DNA from: Ypsolopha sequella
Lineage: Eukaryota > Arthropoda > Insecta > Lepidoptera > Ypsolophidae
NCBI GenBank assembly: GCA_934047225.1
Contig: OW204001.1
Location: 26,420,175-26,484,174, forward strand
DNA: 64,000 bases
Reading direction: 5' to 3'
Part shown: positions 34,201 through 42,806 of the stretch, piece after piece
Position numbering within the stretch: the first letter of the stretch is position 1
How the letters are laid out: each line of letters starts with the position of its first letter
Notes under the pieces: generated by a model
Seen by the model: only the letters and a program-made list of their open reading frames with translations
Databases searched by the model: none
What the model was told of the DNA's origin: nothing
Position numbers and translations under genes: made by a program

Positions 34201-34346
34201 TCCTGGGCCGCCTGGTGTATTTCCGCTGTGGCTGTTTTGGCTCTTTTCAAGTTTATTTGTACAAAATTACACTTACTTGGTCTGTCCACCTTGGGGAGGG
34301 GGGATCTGTTGCTTGCCGCTTGGGTGCCCTTAGCAGTACGATACAC
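28275..34346 (-). CDS. ORF2: EN-RT-RNase H fused to a viral-type SF1 helicase (E4)
   Basis: This single open frame of 2,023 codons is the full retrotransposition enzyme plus an added helicase. The endonuclease shows VQINLKRAK, ALVQEPYVG, AGDTNAWNIWWGS and TSDHNAITF. The RT shows KAPGPDGL, SLDIEGAFDNAWW and catalytic FADD. RNase H shows YTDGSKIEG, QSELYAL, SDSRSSLDLL and GNERADELAK, followed by a finger starting CPCD. About 480 residues of unknown function follow (ISPGLAALL, VVYEDRGENLSFL, VALDEEES). The helicase has Walker A GVPGCGKTTW (about residue 1730), FFDEAPMSH (about 1800), IGDINQLPY (about 1827), CTHRNP, TIHEAQGLTY and VALSRHTESC (about 1965). This motif set is that of alphavirus-like SF1 RNA helicases. 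The GTG start lies inside ORF1; real entry is probably at TGC TAA GGG. Confidence 0.95.
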   Translation of the reverse strand: MYRTAKGTQAASNRSPLPKVDRPSKCNFVQINLKRAKTATAEIHQAAQDRKFSIALVQEPYVGNTGVMKQYPGTRVIQCTLNRQKPVKAAIVVFGDQLEVIHDPQLVSENIAAATIKTGTQTLGLISVYLEGGEDIEEDIKKIKKICEKLHTNNILLAGDTNAWNIWWGSKSTDHRGEEYNAFLNEMDFQILNTGQVPTFETYRGDTLCTSRVDVTACSASLLGKFEDWSVDRSLITSDHNAITFSLRLEKALQSLRAITTRKYNTKKAKWSDFSTCFRSGLAEKVITPSKVKEVTNPEELEAILTTYILTIQDSCESSIPKVGSWKGDSKPPWWSESLELLKREVLKKKRRIRNAAPSRRQFVLDEYILAKTEYVLQATEAQTKSWKEFCSTQEHESMWDGIYRVIRKTARRKEDTLLRDAAGNTLSPEESANLLAKTFYPDDSVDSEQLHHTQIRELTDGLAPAEIEELSDDDPPFTSVELDMILQGLNPKKAPGPDGLTADICIAAINCDREVFLELANKCLSLAYFPKQWKLAHVCILRKPAKEDYTDPKSHRPIGLLSVPGKIVEKLLVGRLQWHILPTLNNKQYGFMPQRGTEDALYDLMEHVRSEVRNKKIVLMISLDIEGAFDNAWWPALKHQMISKRCPKNLYALVASYLEDRKIQVNYARASSEKGTTKGCVQGSIGGPIFWNLILDALLHKLADQGIYCQAFADDVVLIISGHVVETLQQTANSVLESVVEWGSQNKLRFASHKTNAMVITKKLKYDPPVIHMAGTRLNLVTEIKLLGLTIDRKLTFNAHVAATIKKTADIYKQLACAAKVTWGLNREIIRTIYVSVIEPIVLYAASAWSPSADKLMTRNQLDTLQRGFAQKICKAHRTVSLTSALVLSGLLPLDLRVQEAAKFFKIKKGHSEDFLPPGREVECKVGFLNKPHPSLLTSTEYERLEAMDPETLENLHVVGPQIYTDGSKIEGKVGAALTWWEDERESRYSTFRLEPHNTVFQSELYALFRAVKMVRNSKKALVNILSDSRSSLDLLRSPAVSHPLAMEIKSLLKEIRSEDRDVRFFWLRAHVGTPGNERADELAKKAALTKKTAPNYNKVPLSHVKREIRKDTVQKWQARYESSSTGSVTKTFLPDVISARRILLDMNLTPTHVQAMTGHGGFAAYLHRFKLKDSPSCPCDPECDETIIHILCECPRFGVERMELEVRIQTQLKPSNFPKIMENNESNTHFWTFACKVVQYVAATNKTCNPIVTIQAPVQGPSTTSQTNSPPGSHLTGEEQIISLIRHGESGTPGIKIRAVALFMDNEREKLGFSFCNATGTGNVTISPGLAALLNGNTSKTSMKRATYSVLPERTVAGVGCRLVRVQNKVIALFDSNAENTRFALVSSLLTKFRRAGSNTAVIISIDSMTVGLEKGRVEDYLGCIHTTEQHQVVVYEDRGENLSFLGPGVSGSGTDKTTYTVMDSEAMSGSERLQKKREEEASFIRTRELRQQSRQGAELDVAISALNASVFNVPCDRKTMAKRVSAAISMQRIESAVETFTKSDRGKISQGNRKTRTKADMGLVEPPRLRQATTTLDHMVNAFLEFQSVLKANKVMNTKTCKDILQIYNRGSTELLSVKLKEAQATIYDNERGTVIAGAPVTRHMVAYNSSRGFVALDEEESSLSTKIKYLAPETDPIVITTRETKVMLDDRVLEMAEKIAKDPAGNETFANWEVPEIKWINGVPGCGKTTWLLSQCDINQDVIVTQTIEAAKDLRAKLVAQSKVHLYTRVRTLASALANGVGASGKKKESCKRIFFDEAPMSHFGAIVMVTQMSGAREMILIGDINQLPYMDRQCHFGMYYNRPNLVTSISLELLCTHRNPMDVPYALSEVYNGTYSSKTQIRSLKLERYTNAQIPRDLPSTLFLVHTQAEKESLEGQGYGKGNGSRIQTIHEAQGLTYAKVIIVRRTAHRMHLHNSIPHAVVALSRHTESCIYYSDDRGDAIAAFVKRAEGATDAQISGYNLKMALQDRNTAVINRPI
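34326..34335 (-). promoter_or_regulatory. ORF1/ORF2 recoding junction TGC-TAA-GGG-C (E4)
   Basis: ORF1 ends TAC TGC TAA and ORF2 lies in the +1 frame, so skipping one base at the stop (TGC-U-AAG) enters ORF2. The equivalent junctions are at about 655 (E1, TGA), 8722 (E2, TGA), 24002 (E3), 49410 (E6) and 59665 (E7). All read TAY TGC TRA GGG CA. No ATG is available before the endonuclease core in any copy. Confidence 0.6.
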
Positions 34347-36369
34347 GCGACCTCGCTATGCCATCCCACTTTATCCTTTCCTGGCACTCATTGCTAAGAG
34401 CATTGTGTGCCAGGTCAGGGCTCCCTCTTTTTGCTCTGACACAGTTTACACATATCGGAACCTTACCTTCGGACCTTGCGGGGCACTCCCTCCAAGTGTG
34501 AGCGTCTCCACAGTGGCTGCAGAGAGCGTTTTGTTCTTTGCATATGGACTTGGTGTGTCCGTATGCAAGACATTTAGTACACTGAACAAGGGGGGAGTAG
34601 TCCTCCACAGGTCTTCTTTGCATTCCGATGTACGCTTTTCCAGCTTGTGTGAACCTTTTCCAGATTTCAGGAGAGAGTTCAATGACCGGGTGGCATTCTA
34701 GCGAGTTTCTCGCTCGTTTTCTGTATCGCACCTTAATTGTCCTGTCTGCCATTTCTACACCCTCGAGAAGATGCTTATTTTGTGAGATCAGGGATGTTTC
34801 AATCTCAGCATCTGTGTGGTAGGCTAGGACATTTCTAAGGCACACCAGGGGATTGTGTGCTTTTGGCTCCTGCACGGTAAGCTCTTTGTTTGTCTTCTGG
34901 ACCTGGCTCTTGATCATCAGGAGGTCCTCCTTGCTGGCGCAATTTAAGACCACCTTCTGATTTCTGGCCTTTCTAACGCTGTCTACCCTTACCCCTGTTT
35001 GCTTGGGGTTAATGGCTACTCTGACTCTCTCGATCACGTTTTCACCAGTATGTTTGGGGTCCGTGGACGAGACAATCAGGGTGTGGTTGGAGCGGGCATG
35101 CTGAGGTGGTTTGGCCGCCACCTGGGCGTAGGTGATTGCTCCTGGCAGCGGCCTTCTCATCTCCTGCATGCCTTTGTTAAGGGTATCCAGGTTTTGGTTG
35201 ACCTTGACCATTGCCAACTCTGTGTCGAGATTTGATGGGGCTGCACATGGTGCCTTCTCCACCGTGTCTCTGACAGCTTTCAGTTCTGTCGATAATTGGT
35301 CAAGTCTGTCTTCCATTGGCCGTATGTTGTTGGCCAAGTCCAGAGGTGTTAATGTTGGTGGTGTTGGGGTCAGCTTTTTGTTTGCTGCTGCTACATTTTC
35401 TTGCAGTAAGGTTTTTATTGTGGCAATATCCTTTTCAATATTTTCAATTTTGTTGTTCGGAAGTGCAATCTCTGCCATCGTTGTATTGGACTCTGGATTG
35501 ACAGAGGACTTGTTCCCTAGAGCATCCATCTGCCTTCGCATCATGTCTAGCTGGTTGGACATGTTGGTGGTTTGTCTTCCCAGGTTGACAAGATCCTTTT
35601 TAACGGTCTCCCAATTATCTTGGGGACCGATTTGTTGGAGATCTTTCGGAGCGTGAGGCTGGATCTTCACCTCTAGAGACTTAAGTGTCCCCTTGATTTC
35701 CCGGATACCTTTAAAGGGTTCATCCGTCTCGTAGCCCAGCCAGTTTCTGATGGCTTTGGCCTCTTCGAAGGTACCTGTGATGGTTTCACGAGCGAGGCTG
35801 AGTTCTTGGATGAGACTTTGTCTCATTTCTGCCATCTCCTTGGCGTGGGCTCTCTCAACGTTTACGAGCTCCTTGTGGTGTCGGGTTCTTTCCAGCTCAA
35901 GATTATATTTGTGCCTTGATCTTGAGTCGGAAAGGGACAGGCACGTCTCATATAGGGTGTTGAGTTTCTCTAGTGCTGTTGCCTTGCATTCCCTCTTCAT
36001 GTTACCCGCTGCCTCAAGCGCTTCTTTCGCTTCCAGGAGGCACTCGTTGGCTAGTTTGGTAGCCATGTCCATCCCAACGCCGCTGCCTCTTCTTGATGTA
36101 AATAGGAGGCTCTGACGATTGGATATTGGCGAGTCTGATTTTGTTGACTCGTCTGTATCACTTAGGGATGTGTATAGTCTAGGGTCATTGGGAGGGTGTT
36201 GTAGGGTCTGCGCCGATGTCTCCCCTTTGGGCTTCAGGCCGATCTTTTTGAGGACCTTTTCCCTTAAAGGTACCGGGGTTTTACGGGCTGACGGCGCGAT
36301 CCCAGATGACTTTTTGGGCAATGGAGCGGATTTTGAGGATGTTTGTGATGACGAAGATTTTGAAGACAT
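34330..36369 (-). CDS. ORF1 gag-like RNA-binding protein (E4)
   Basis: This intact 679-aa ORF1 has a Ser/Lys-rich N-terminus. A coiled-coil-like region runs from about residue 130 (SRSRHKYNLELERTRH) through about 400. It is followed by the conserved HTLIVSSTDPKHTGENV and GVRVDSVRKARNQKVVL blocks and then RKRARNSLECH. Three zinc knuckles (CTKCLAYGHTKSIC, CSHCGDAHTWREC, third from CINC-like CVNC) precede the ARSRVSYC terminus. Its layout matches the other ORF1s. It should package element RNA and help target telomeres, as known for SART/TRAS ORF1 proteins; that role is inferred here. Confidence 0.93.
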   Translation of the reverse strand: MSSKSSSSQTSSKSAPLPKKSSGIAPSARKTPVPLREKVLKKIGLKPKGETSAQTLQHPPNDPRLYTSLSDTDESTKSDSPISNRQSLLFTSRRGSGVGMDMATKLANECLLEAKEALEAAGNMKRECKATALEKLNTLYETCLSLSDSRSRHKYNLELERTRHHKELVNVERAHAKEMAEMRQSLIQELSLARETITGTFEEAKAIRNWLGYETDEPFKGIREIKGTLKSLEVKIQPHAPKDLQQIGPQDNWETVKKDLVNLGRQTTNMSNQLDMMRRQMDALGNKSSVNPESNTTMAEIALPNNKIENIEKDIATIKTLLQENVAAANKKLTPTPPTLTPLDLANNIRPMEDRLDQLSTELKAVRDTVEKAPCAAPSNLDTELAMVKVNQNLDTLNKGMQEMRRPLPGAITYAQVAAKPPQHARSNHTLIVSSTDPKHTGENVIERVRVAINPKQTGVRVDSVRKARNQKVVLNCASKEDLLMIKSQVQKTNKELTVQEPKAHNPLVCLRNVLAYHTDAEIETSLISQNKHLLEGVEMADRTIKVRYRKRARNSLECHPVIELSPEIWKRFTQAGKAYIGMQRRPVEDYSPLVQCTKCLAYGHTKSICKEQNALCSHCGDAHTWRECPARSEGKVPICVNCVRAKRGSPDLAHNALSNECQERIKWDGIARSRVSYC

Positions 36370-38209
36370 TGTAAATTTTTCTATTTTTATTATACAAAAG
36401 TTACTTATTATTATGATTAGTATTTATATAAAATTTACTTACACTATCTTAGAATACCTAAAATCTGCTGTGTGTCGGCAGTGCTCACTGGAATGAGGTT
36501 TTCTTGCTGCAGAAGAACACTCTAAGGGAAGGGGAGTGAGGTAAAATTTGCGAGGGGGAAGGGGGATATTTACGGATCGGCTATACTAATATAAGGTGGA
36601 GGTGAAAACACGTTTTTGCTCCTGTAGGCTGACCTGGATGGGATATCGAAATTCTGGCAGAGCCAAAATGTTCCTTTCGACGTCCCGGTGAGTTTAAGTC
36701 CAAACTCGGTGGTCCTAGGCCAACAGGATCAAAAATGAAGAGAGGGGGGTGAGGTAAAAAATTTGCGGGGGGAGGGGGAATTTTTCAGAATTGATTATAT
36801 GGGTAAGGCCAAATGTGTGGTGGGGGTGGGAACACGTTTTAGCTCCTGTAGGCTGACCTGGTTGGGGTATCGAAATTCTGGCAGAGCCAAAATGTTCCTT
36901 TCGACGTCCCGGTGAGTTTGAGTCCAAACTCGGTGGTCCTAGGCCAACAGGATCAAAAATGAAGAGAGGGGGGGTGAGGTAAAAATTTTGCGGGGGGAGG
37001 GGGGATTTTTCAGAATTGATTATATGGGTAAGGCCAAATGTGTGGTGGGGGTGGGAACACGTTTTAGCTCCTGTAGGCTGACCTGGTTGGGGTAACGAAA
37101 TTCTGGCAGAGCCAAAATGTTCCTTTCGACGTCCCGGTGAGTTTGAGTCCAAACTCGGTGGTCCTAGGCCAACAGGATCAAAAATGAAGAGAGGGGGGGT
37201 GAGGTAAAAATTTTGCGGGGGGAGGGGGGATTTTTCAGAATTGATTATATGGGTAAGGCCAAATGTGTGGTGGGGTGGGAACACGTTTTAGCTCCTGTAG
37301 GCTGACCTGGTTGGGGTAACGAAATTCTGGCAGAGCCAAAATGTTCCTTTCGACGTCCCGGTGAGTTTGAGTCCAAACTCGGTGGTCCTAGGCCAACAGG
37401 ATCAAAAATTAAGAGAGGGGGGGTGAGGTAAAAATTTGCGGGGGGTTGGGGGGGGGGGGGAAGTTCGTGGGTAAACTATTGAAAAGGGGCCCGAAAATGC
37501 CCCTGAGGAAAGAGGTTATGTTCAGTGGGTGGGGGTGGGTTAGTGGCACATATGCGTGCGCGGGTTGAGGAAATAGGGGAGGTTTAAATTTAAGGGGTAA
37601 GGGTTGAAGGGTGGTTTGGGGTGGGGACCTTTGGGGTGAAAGGTCTGGAATTTCCAAGACCAATGAGCCCAAACAGGGGGTGGGTGGGATAAGGGGTTCA
37701 GGAGTTCCCTAGGTGTACCTCTGGTCTCCGAAAGTCTTCAGGGTGCTGCTCTTCATCAGCCGGACGAAGTCCTAAGGTCGGCGGAGGTGTCTTCAGCTCG
37801 GGCAGTCTGGCTGATACGTCACATACACGCGCGAGGTTTGGCACGTGTAACCTACTTATCTAGGTCCAAGCAGTTTTGTATGGGGGCTATAGATGTTAAT
37901 AACTCCCGTTCCTGAAGGCGTATTCTGGAGATTTTTTCTGCTCTGGACAGGTCTTGGCGCGGGCTGCAGTCTGAGATTAAACTCACGGTTTTAAGTCCTT
38001 TTGTCGCCGAACTGCGCTGTCTCAAAGTTGAAGGTCTCCAGAACCGGATCCCGTTGGCAGATTTTTTTGCCTACACAAATCCTGGTGAGTTGGGCACTAC
38101 TTAATCACGACACAACACTTTCGTGGTTAAATTTTAGGTGGAACTATTTTTTCCGAATTTTTGTTGCGGAGCGACGTGGAATCTTAATGGAGTTTCGAGT
38201 AGTACTGGG
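36370..38209 (-). promoter_or_regulatory. 5' UTR of E4
   Basis: This non-coding region holds an AT-rich stretch next to ORF1, a tandem array (36540-37440) and a 530-bp terminal block (about 37680-38209) strongly similar to those of E3, E6 and E7. The sense 5' end reads CCCAGTACTACTCGAAACTC. GTGAGT (37981-37986) and a pyrimidine-rich TTAG (36522-36524) are in the same relative places as in the other copies. Confidence 0.65.
36540..37440. repeat. Tandem 224-bp hairpin repeats in the E4 5' UTR
   Basis: Four units recur with spacing 224-225 bp; the shared CGAAATTCTGGCAGAGCC starts at 36647, 36871, 37096 and 37320. Each unit carries imperfect inverted repeats ATTCTGGC-AGA-GCCAAAAT and GAGTTTG-AGTC-CAAACTC, then G-rich runs. 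The 189-aa minus frame across the array is a by-product of the repeat. Confidence 0.92.
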
Positions 38210-38301
38210 TTAGGTTAGGTTAGGTTAGGTTAGGTTAGGTTAGGTTAGGTTAGGTTAGGTTAGGTTAGGTTAGGTTAGGTAAGGTTAGGTTAGGTTAGGT
38301 T
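38210..38301 (+). repeat. Telomeric repeat (TTAGG)~18
   Basis: About 18 units with one TAAGG variant near 38280 lie between the 5' ends of E4 (minus) and E5 (plus). The last TT may belong to either the repeat or the element. Confidence 0.97.
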
Positions 38302-38725
38302 CCCGTGGGAGATGCTGGTCTTCTATCGGGCGCGTCCCCAGGTGGCGGATAGGGGAATGCCTCCTAGATATAGGAGGTACCGGTTTATACGGCGCGGACC
38401 AAAACCAGCAGGGGGGGAGTTGCTCTCTGCATTCCTCTGCTCATCAGAGGAAGCAGAAGATGCGACTGAGTGCGACGAGCTTGGCCAGTGTAACAGCTGG
38501 CAGGCACGGGCTTCGGCCACCGTCGGACAACCCGTAAGCCCACACATGTGGGAATGGGGGCCTTTCTGCAAGGCCGTGAGGAAGAAAACCTCTATAAAAC
38601 AATTACCCTAATCCCAAGGTTTCCCGTGCTGATGGGATGAATGGCTGGAAGGATTCCAGTCCCGAGCGGGAAGGGGGACCGTCCCCCTCTCAGAAAAGGC
38701 GATAGGATTATCGACAAAACCACCC
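38302..38725 (+). promoter_or_regulatory. 5' UTR of E5
   Basis: These 424 bp between the TTAGG junction and the first long frame show no convincing gene. The small opposite-strand frames are overlaps. The promoter is expected here, but no core motif is obvious. Confidence 0.55.
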
Positions 38726-40643
38726 ATGGAGGCGAATTGTAAAAATAAGCTACCCCAGGAGGGTACCGGCTTAGCCGGAGAATCCCTCCCCGAGCATAGC
38801 TCGGGCTGCCCCTCGTATTCTGGGGGGGGCAACAACCGCCGAAATATTGCAGGAGACAGTGACAGTGGAGAGAGCGTTAAATCGTTCCTCTCTATTTCGT
38901 CACAAATGTCGACAGCTTCGGATACTACGCGAAAGCGGAAGAAGACTTCAACGGCAAGTCAACGCGGAGGAAAAAAGAAGGTTTTGTTAACCGACGAGAC
39001 TGAGTTCCTTGTTCCCTGCGAAAGGGGGACCATTGAAACCCGTTCCATGCGGACCTTACCAAGACCGGAGGACCTGGCAAGTTCCATGCAGGACTTGCAG
39101 ACTGCAGAGTTGGCCAATCGCGTCACCGAGCAGCTGGATGAGGTTGAAAAGGTAGCCATGACATCCGGCAACCTTAAAGGGGGATATGTTCGAAGTCTTC
39201 GAATTGCTGCTCGCACCTTGCGGGCGGCAACGTATGAACTGGAAAGAAGAACATTAGCCTCTGCTAATGTGGAGAGGTTGGAGCGGGAGAACACAGTACT
39301 ACGTTCCCAACTCAGTGTCCTCACCACGCGCATGGACGAGCTCTCCAAAGAGCAAAGCCGTCTGCAAAGGGAAGGCAAGGAGACAAATGCCGGGAGTGTC
39401 ACCTCCGTCACAAGCACGGAACGAGGACAAGAGCGGCTCACTCTTGACCAGATCGGCTCACTTATTGAGGCTAAGTTGAGTCGTTTTAGATCGGAGTTGT
39501 TTCCTGATAGGGCGCTCAGGCCCCCATTAAAAGGTGCAGCATCGGCTGTGACAGGAGCTGCTGTGGGTGCAGGCACTCTGAATCAGCCGAAGAAGAAGGG
39601 TGGCCGACCGTTGAAGCCTAGTACGTCAGTGGCTTCCCTCAGTCAGCCAGCGCCAGCAAACGCCAGTCAGCCAGCGCTGCAGCCAGACCAGGCTCCTAGA
39701 GTCGGGAGCGAGTCCTGGGCGGCAGTGACTCGCAAGAGGGCTAAAGCTGGGACTGCGAAAAAGCAAGACGCACCCCCAAAAAAGCTCGCCAAGAAAGTGG
39801 TGAGACCGCCTCGAGCCCCAGCGTCTGCTGCCATCACTGTTACGGTACCGGAGGGGTCCTCCACCACTTACGCTGAGGTTATGGCCGCAGCGAAGGATCG
39901 CATCAAGCTGACTGAACTCGGTATTGAGACGGTCAAGCAAAAGCGTGCCATCACAGGAGGCCTGGTTTTGGAGATCTCTGGCCCAGAGTGCTCCTCAAAG
40001 GCTGACATCCTAGCCTGCAGAATGCGGGAAGTCCTAGCCGAGAAGGACGTGCGCGTGTCCCGGCCGGTGAAGATGGGTGAAGTGCGCGTTAGAGGGCTGG
40101 ACGATGCCGTTACCCCCGCAGGAGGTTAAGGCTGCTGTGGCTGAGGCCGGAAACTGTCTCGAGGGGGACGTGAAGGTCGGAGAAATCCGCCGCTTGGCCT
40201 CGACCCTCAGAACGGCGTGGGTGAGATGCCCAGCCACAGTGGTCCAAAGGATGGCTGCAACCAAGCATCTCCGTGTTGGATGGGTGGCAGCAACTGTGGA
40301 GGTACTGGAGGCTAGGCCTCTACAATGCTTCCGCTGCCTTGAGTTGGGACACGTTCGCCTCAAGTGTCCCAATAAAGAGGACAGAAGTGGACGGTGCTAC
40401 GCCTGCGGGGAGCCAGGCCACCGGGCGAGACAGTGCACCGCGAAGGTGTTGAAGTGCCCACTGTGCTCGGATTTTGGCCGCCCAGCCAACCACAGGCTGG
40501 GATCAAAACTTTGTGCCCCAAAGAGTAGAAGGAGTAAGCAGGCTCCTTCTGCTTCTAGCCCAACAGCGGCTAGAGTAGAAGCGGCTCCTAGCACCCAGCC
40601 GCTACCAACGGAGGAAATGGACACGACACATTCACCGTCATAA
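38726..40643 (+). pseudogene. ORF1 gag-like protein with one frameshift (E5)
   Basis: The first frame (38726-40129, 467 aa) has a Ser-rich N-terminus, a Leu-zipper-like coiled coil (VERLERENTVLRSQLSVL, about residues 181-198), a Pro/Ala/Lys-rich linker and the start of the conserved central fold. A stop follows a run of five C near 40112. The other frame (to 40643) continues PQEVKAAVAEAG and holds three knuckles: CFRCLELGHVRLKC, CYACGEPGHRARQC and one starting CPLC. One extra C in the run explains the break. It could be a real mutation, a sequencing error or, less likely, programmed frameshifting. Confidence 0.85.
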
Positions 40644-42508
40644 ATTTCCTTCAGTGCAATCTGAACCACTGCCGTGGTGCGCAGGACCTGCTACTGCAAA
40701 CCATTGCGGAGGGTTCGATTGCTCTGGCGGTAATTTCGGAGCCCTACAGGGTTCCAAAAGACCCCCACTGGATGTGTGATGGAGCCGCCTTGGTCGCCGT
40801 GTACTGGAGAGGCAAGGATGGAGACCCTCCCTGCAGAATCCTGGCCAGAGGGCAAGGTTTCGTTGCGGTCGAGTGGGGCCAGATGGTGGTGGTTGGGTGT
40901 TATGTCTCTCCCAATATCTCCCTCGCGGACTACGAGATATTTCTGGACGGGTTGGTGGTATGCATTCGCGGATATCTCACCCGTCCGATGCTTGTCCTGG
41001 GGGACTTCAACGCTCATTCTAGAGTGTGGGGGAACCCCTGGAACGACGCTAAGGGAGAGACGATACTGGAGTGGGCGGCGAGTCTCGACATCCGCCTACT
41101 TAACCAGGGGGCGGTGCCAACCTGCGTGCGCTGGCAGGGGGAGTCGATCGTTGACTTGTCGTGGGCGACTTCCACTGCAGAGAGCATGGTGTCGGGATGG
41201 AGAGTTGCGGAAGAGATGGTCACCCTCTCTGACCATCGCCACATCTTTTTTGAGGTGGCAGTCCGATCTCTCGGTCCTTGTCTCAGGAGTCGCAGCCCTC
41301 CGAGGAGGTGGTCCCTGAGGCAAATGGACCGAGATAAGCTCAAAGCTGCTGCTGCCGTGGCAGCCTGGCCGGAGACTCCTGGTGATGAAGTTGACCTCAA
41401 TCCTGAAGTTGAGGTGGCATGGTTTCGGGAATCCATGTCAATGGTTTGCGATGCTGCAATGCCCCGAGCCAAGCCAGTGGAGAAGAGGTCGATGTACTGG
41501 TGGTCGGAAGAGATTGCAGAAATGCGTGCGATCTGCTTGCGGTGCCGACGCCAGTACCTCAGAACCAGGAGAAGGCGACTTGCCACGGCAGAAGAAAGGG
41601 CGGTAACCTATGAGGAGTATCGGATTGCCACAAAACACCTCCAGATTGCCATCACTGAGGCTAAGGCCCGGTCTTGGGCTGAACTTCTACGGGACCTGGA
41701 CAAGGACCCATGGGGTCGACCATATAAGATGGTCATGGGGAAGCTGCGGCCCTGGGTTTCACCTTTGACGGAAACCCTTGAACCGAATCTGGTAGACACA
41801 GTGGTCAACACTCTCTTCCCCAGAACCCAGGATGACCCTGTGCCCTTGACCCCCGTAGAACTGCCAATCTGGTCCGACGATCTGGAGGTATCAAAACCAG
41901 AGCTGACCTGCGCCGTCAAACGCCTAGCAGCGCGCAACACCGCCCCTGGCCCAGACGGTATCCCGGGTCGGGCATGGGTGCTCGCCATGGTGGAGCTGGG
42001 AGACAGGCTAAGGCGGTTGTTTACAAGCTGTCTCCGCATTGGCCAGTTCCCACGCACCTGGAAGGAGGCCAGGCTGGTGCTTCTGGTGAAGGAGGGCAGA
42101 GATCCGGACTCTCCATCCGGTTACCGACCCATATGCCTCTTAGATGAAGTGGGCAAACTATTCGAAAGAATAATTGCCCACCGTCTAAACTCACATCTTG
42201 TGAGAGTGGGCCCCGACCTGTCTGACAGCCAGTTCGGCTTTCGACAGGGTCGATCAACATTGGACGCAATTCTCCGTGTTCGACACATGTCGAACCGGGT
42301 GGTCTCCCAGGGCGGGGTAGTGTTGGCGATCAGTTTAGACATAGTGAACGCTTTCAACTCCCTACCCTGGAGTGCGATCAGAAGGGCGTTGATTGATCAC
42401 GACGTCCCTTCTTATCTGCAACGGATCATAGGGGCCTGTCGTAAAAGGCGACTAAAAGGGGCTCCCGAGCTGCGGATGCGTGGGGCGGGGGCCCCTCGTA
42501 TCTACTAA
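40640..42508 (+). pseudogene. ORF2: endonuclease and truncated RT (E5)
   Basis: The ORF2 frame overlaps the ORF1 stop and has no early ATG. It reads FLQCNLNHC at 40646-40672, the first endonuclease block, so the real start precedes the first ATG at 40772. The endonuclease continues with ISEPYR, LGDFNAHSRVWG and LSDHRHI. The RT begins with NTAPGPDGIPG, YRPICLLDEVGKLFERII, QFGFRQGRSTLDAI and SLDIVNAFNSLPW (catalytic Asp of motif A). It then ends at 42508 after RKRRLKG. The FADD motif and thumb are absent, so it cannot reverse-transcribe. A deletion junction is likely near 42440-42470. Confidence 0.87.
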
Positions 42509-42769
42509 ACAGCTCCGGGAGGATGGCAGCACGATGTGGTCTCGTGCTGCCTTGGCACCGAGAGGGTGCAAGGGGAAGCAATACTCAGCTTCCCCAGGGA
42601 GGGCCGCAGACGCGGCGTTGCGCCAGAGGGGCACCGGTGCGTTCCACAGGAGATCCCGGAGCCCCTTGATTGGCGTGGAGGAAGGCCACCATGGGGTTTT
42701 AGCCGGTAAGAGTCCGGCATAACCTCTCCCGCTCCCCCAAGCCGGAAGGTATCCATGAAGGATTTCCCC

Positions 42770-42804
<35 letters not shown>
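42509..42804 (+). other. 3' end and poly(A) of E5
   Basis: These 266 bp of non-coding, GC-rich sequence precede 30 A. The opposite-strand frame at 42505-42771 has no recognisable domain. Retention of this end probably let the deleted copy move with proteins supplied in trans. Confidence 0.65.

Positions 42805-42806
<2 letters not shown>

Larger units (their letters stand above)
27585..38209 (-). mobile_element. E4: intact helicase-bearing telomeric LINE, second subfamily
   Basis: This is a full-length minus-strand element with a 53-base poly(T), a 3' UTR, one unbroken 2,023-codon ORF2, an unbroken 679-aa ORF1 and a 1.8-kb 5' UTR with tandem repeats. Both its ends sit on TTAGG. The proteins are clearly diverged from E3/E6 (a separate subfamily) but keep the same domain order, including the helicase. 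With both frames open and a long poly(A), this is a likely autonomous copy. Confidence 0.95.
38302..42804 (+). mobile_element. E5: SART-like telomeric LINE on the + strand, internally deleted
   Basis: This is the only non-LTR element in the window on the plus strand. Its 5' end (CCCGTGGG) joins TTAGG directly, and its 30-base poly(A) (42775-42804) is followed by GGTTAGG. It is more GC-rich than the others, and its proteins are only distantly related to theirs. ORF1 is frameshifted once. ORF2 ends inside the RT palm and is followed by a short 3' region, so the rest of RT and everything downstream is deleted. The orientation is opposite to E1-E4 and E6-E8, as SART is opposite to TRAS in other insects. 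Confidence 0.93.

Noticed and set aside
36715..37284. 189-aa repetitive minus-strand frame
   Set aside because: It is produced by the 224-bp tandem units being a multiple of three in part; it has no start context or domain.
38210..38301. CRISPR-like regular repeats
   Set aside because: These are uninterrupted 5-bp TTAGG telomeric repeats without spacers.
38959..39576. 205-aa minus-strand frame opposite E5 ORF1
   Set aside because: The plus-strand frame has coiled-coil and linker features of ORF1 and continues into zinc knuckles; the minus frame has none.
40077..40130. Programmed frameshift in E5 ORF1
   Set aside because: The site is a plain C run without a recognised slippery signal; a one-base indel in an already deleted element is simpler.
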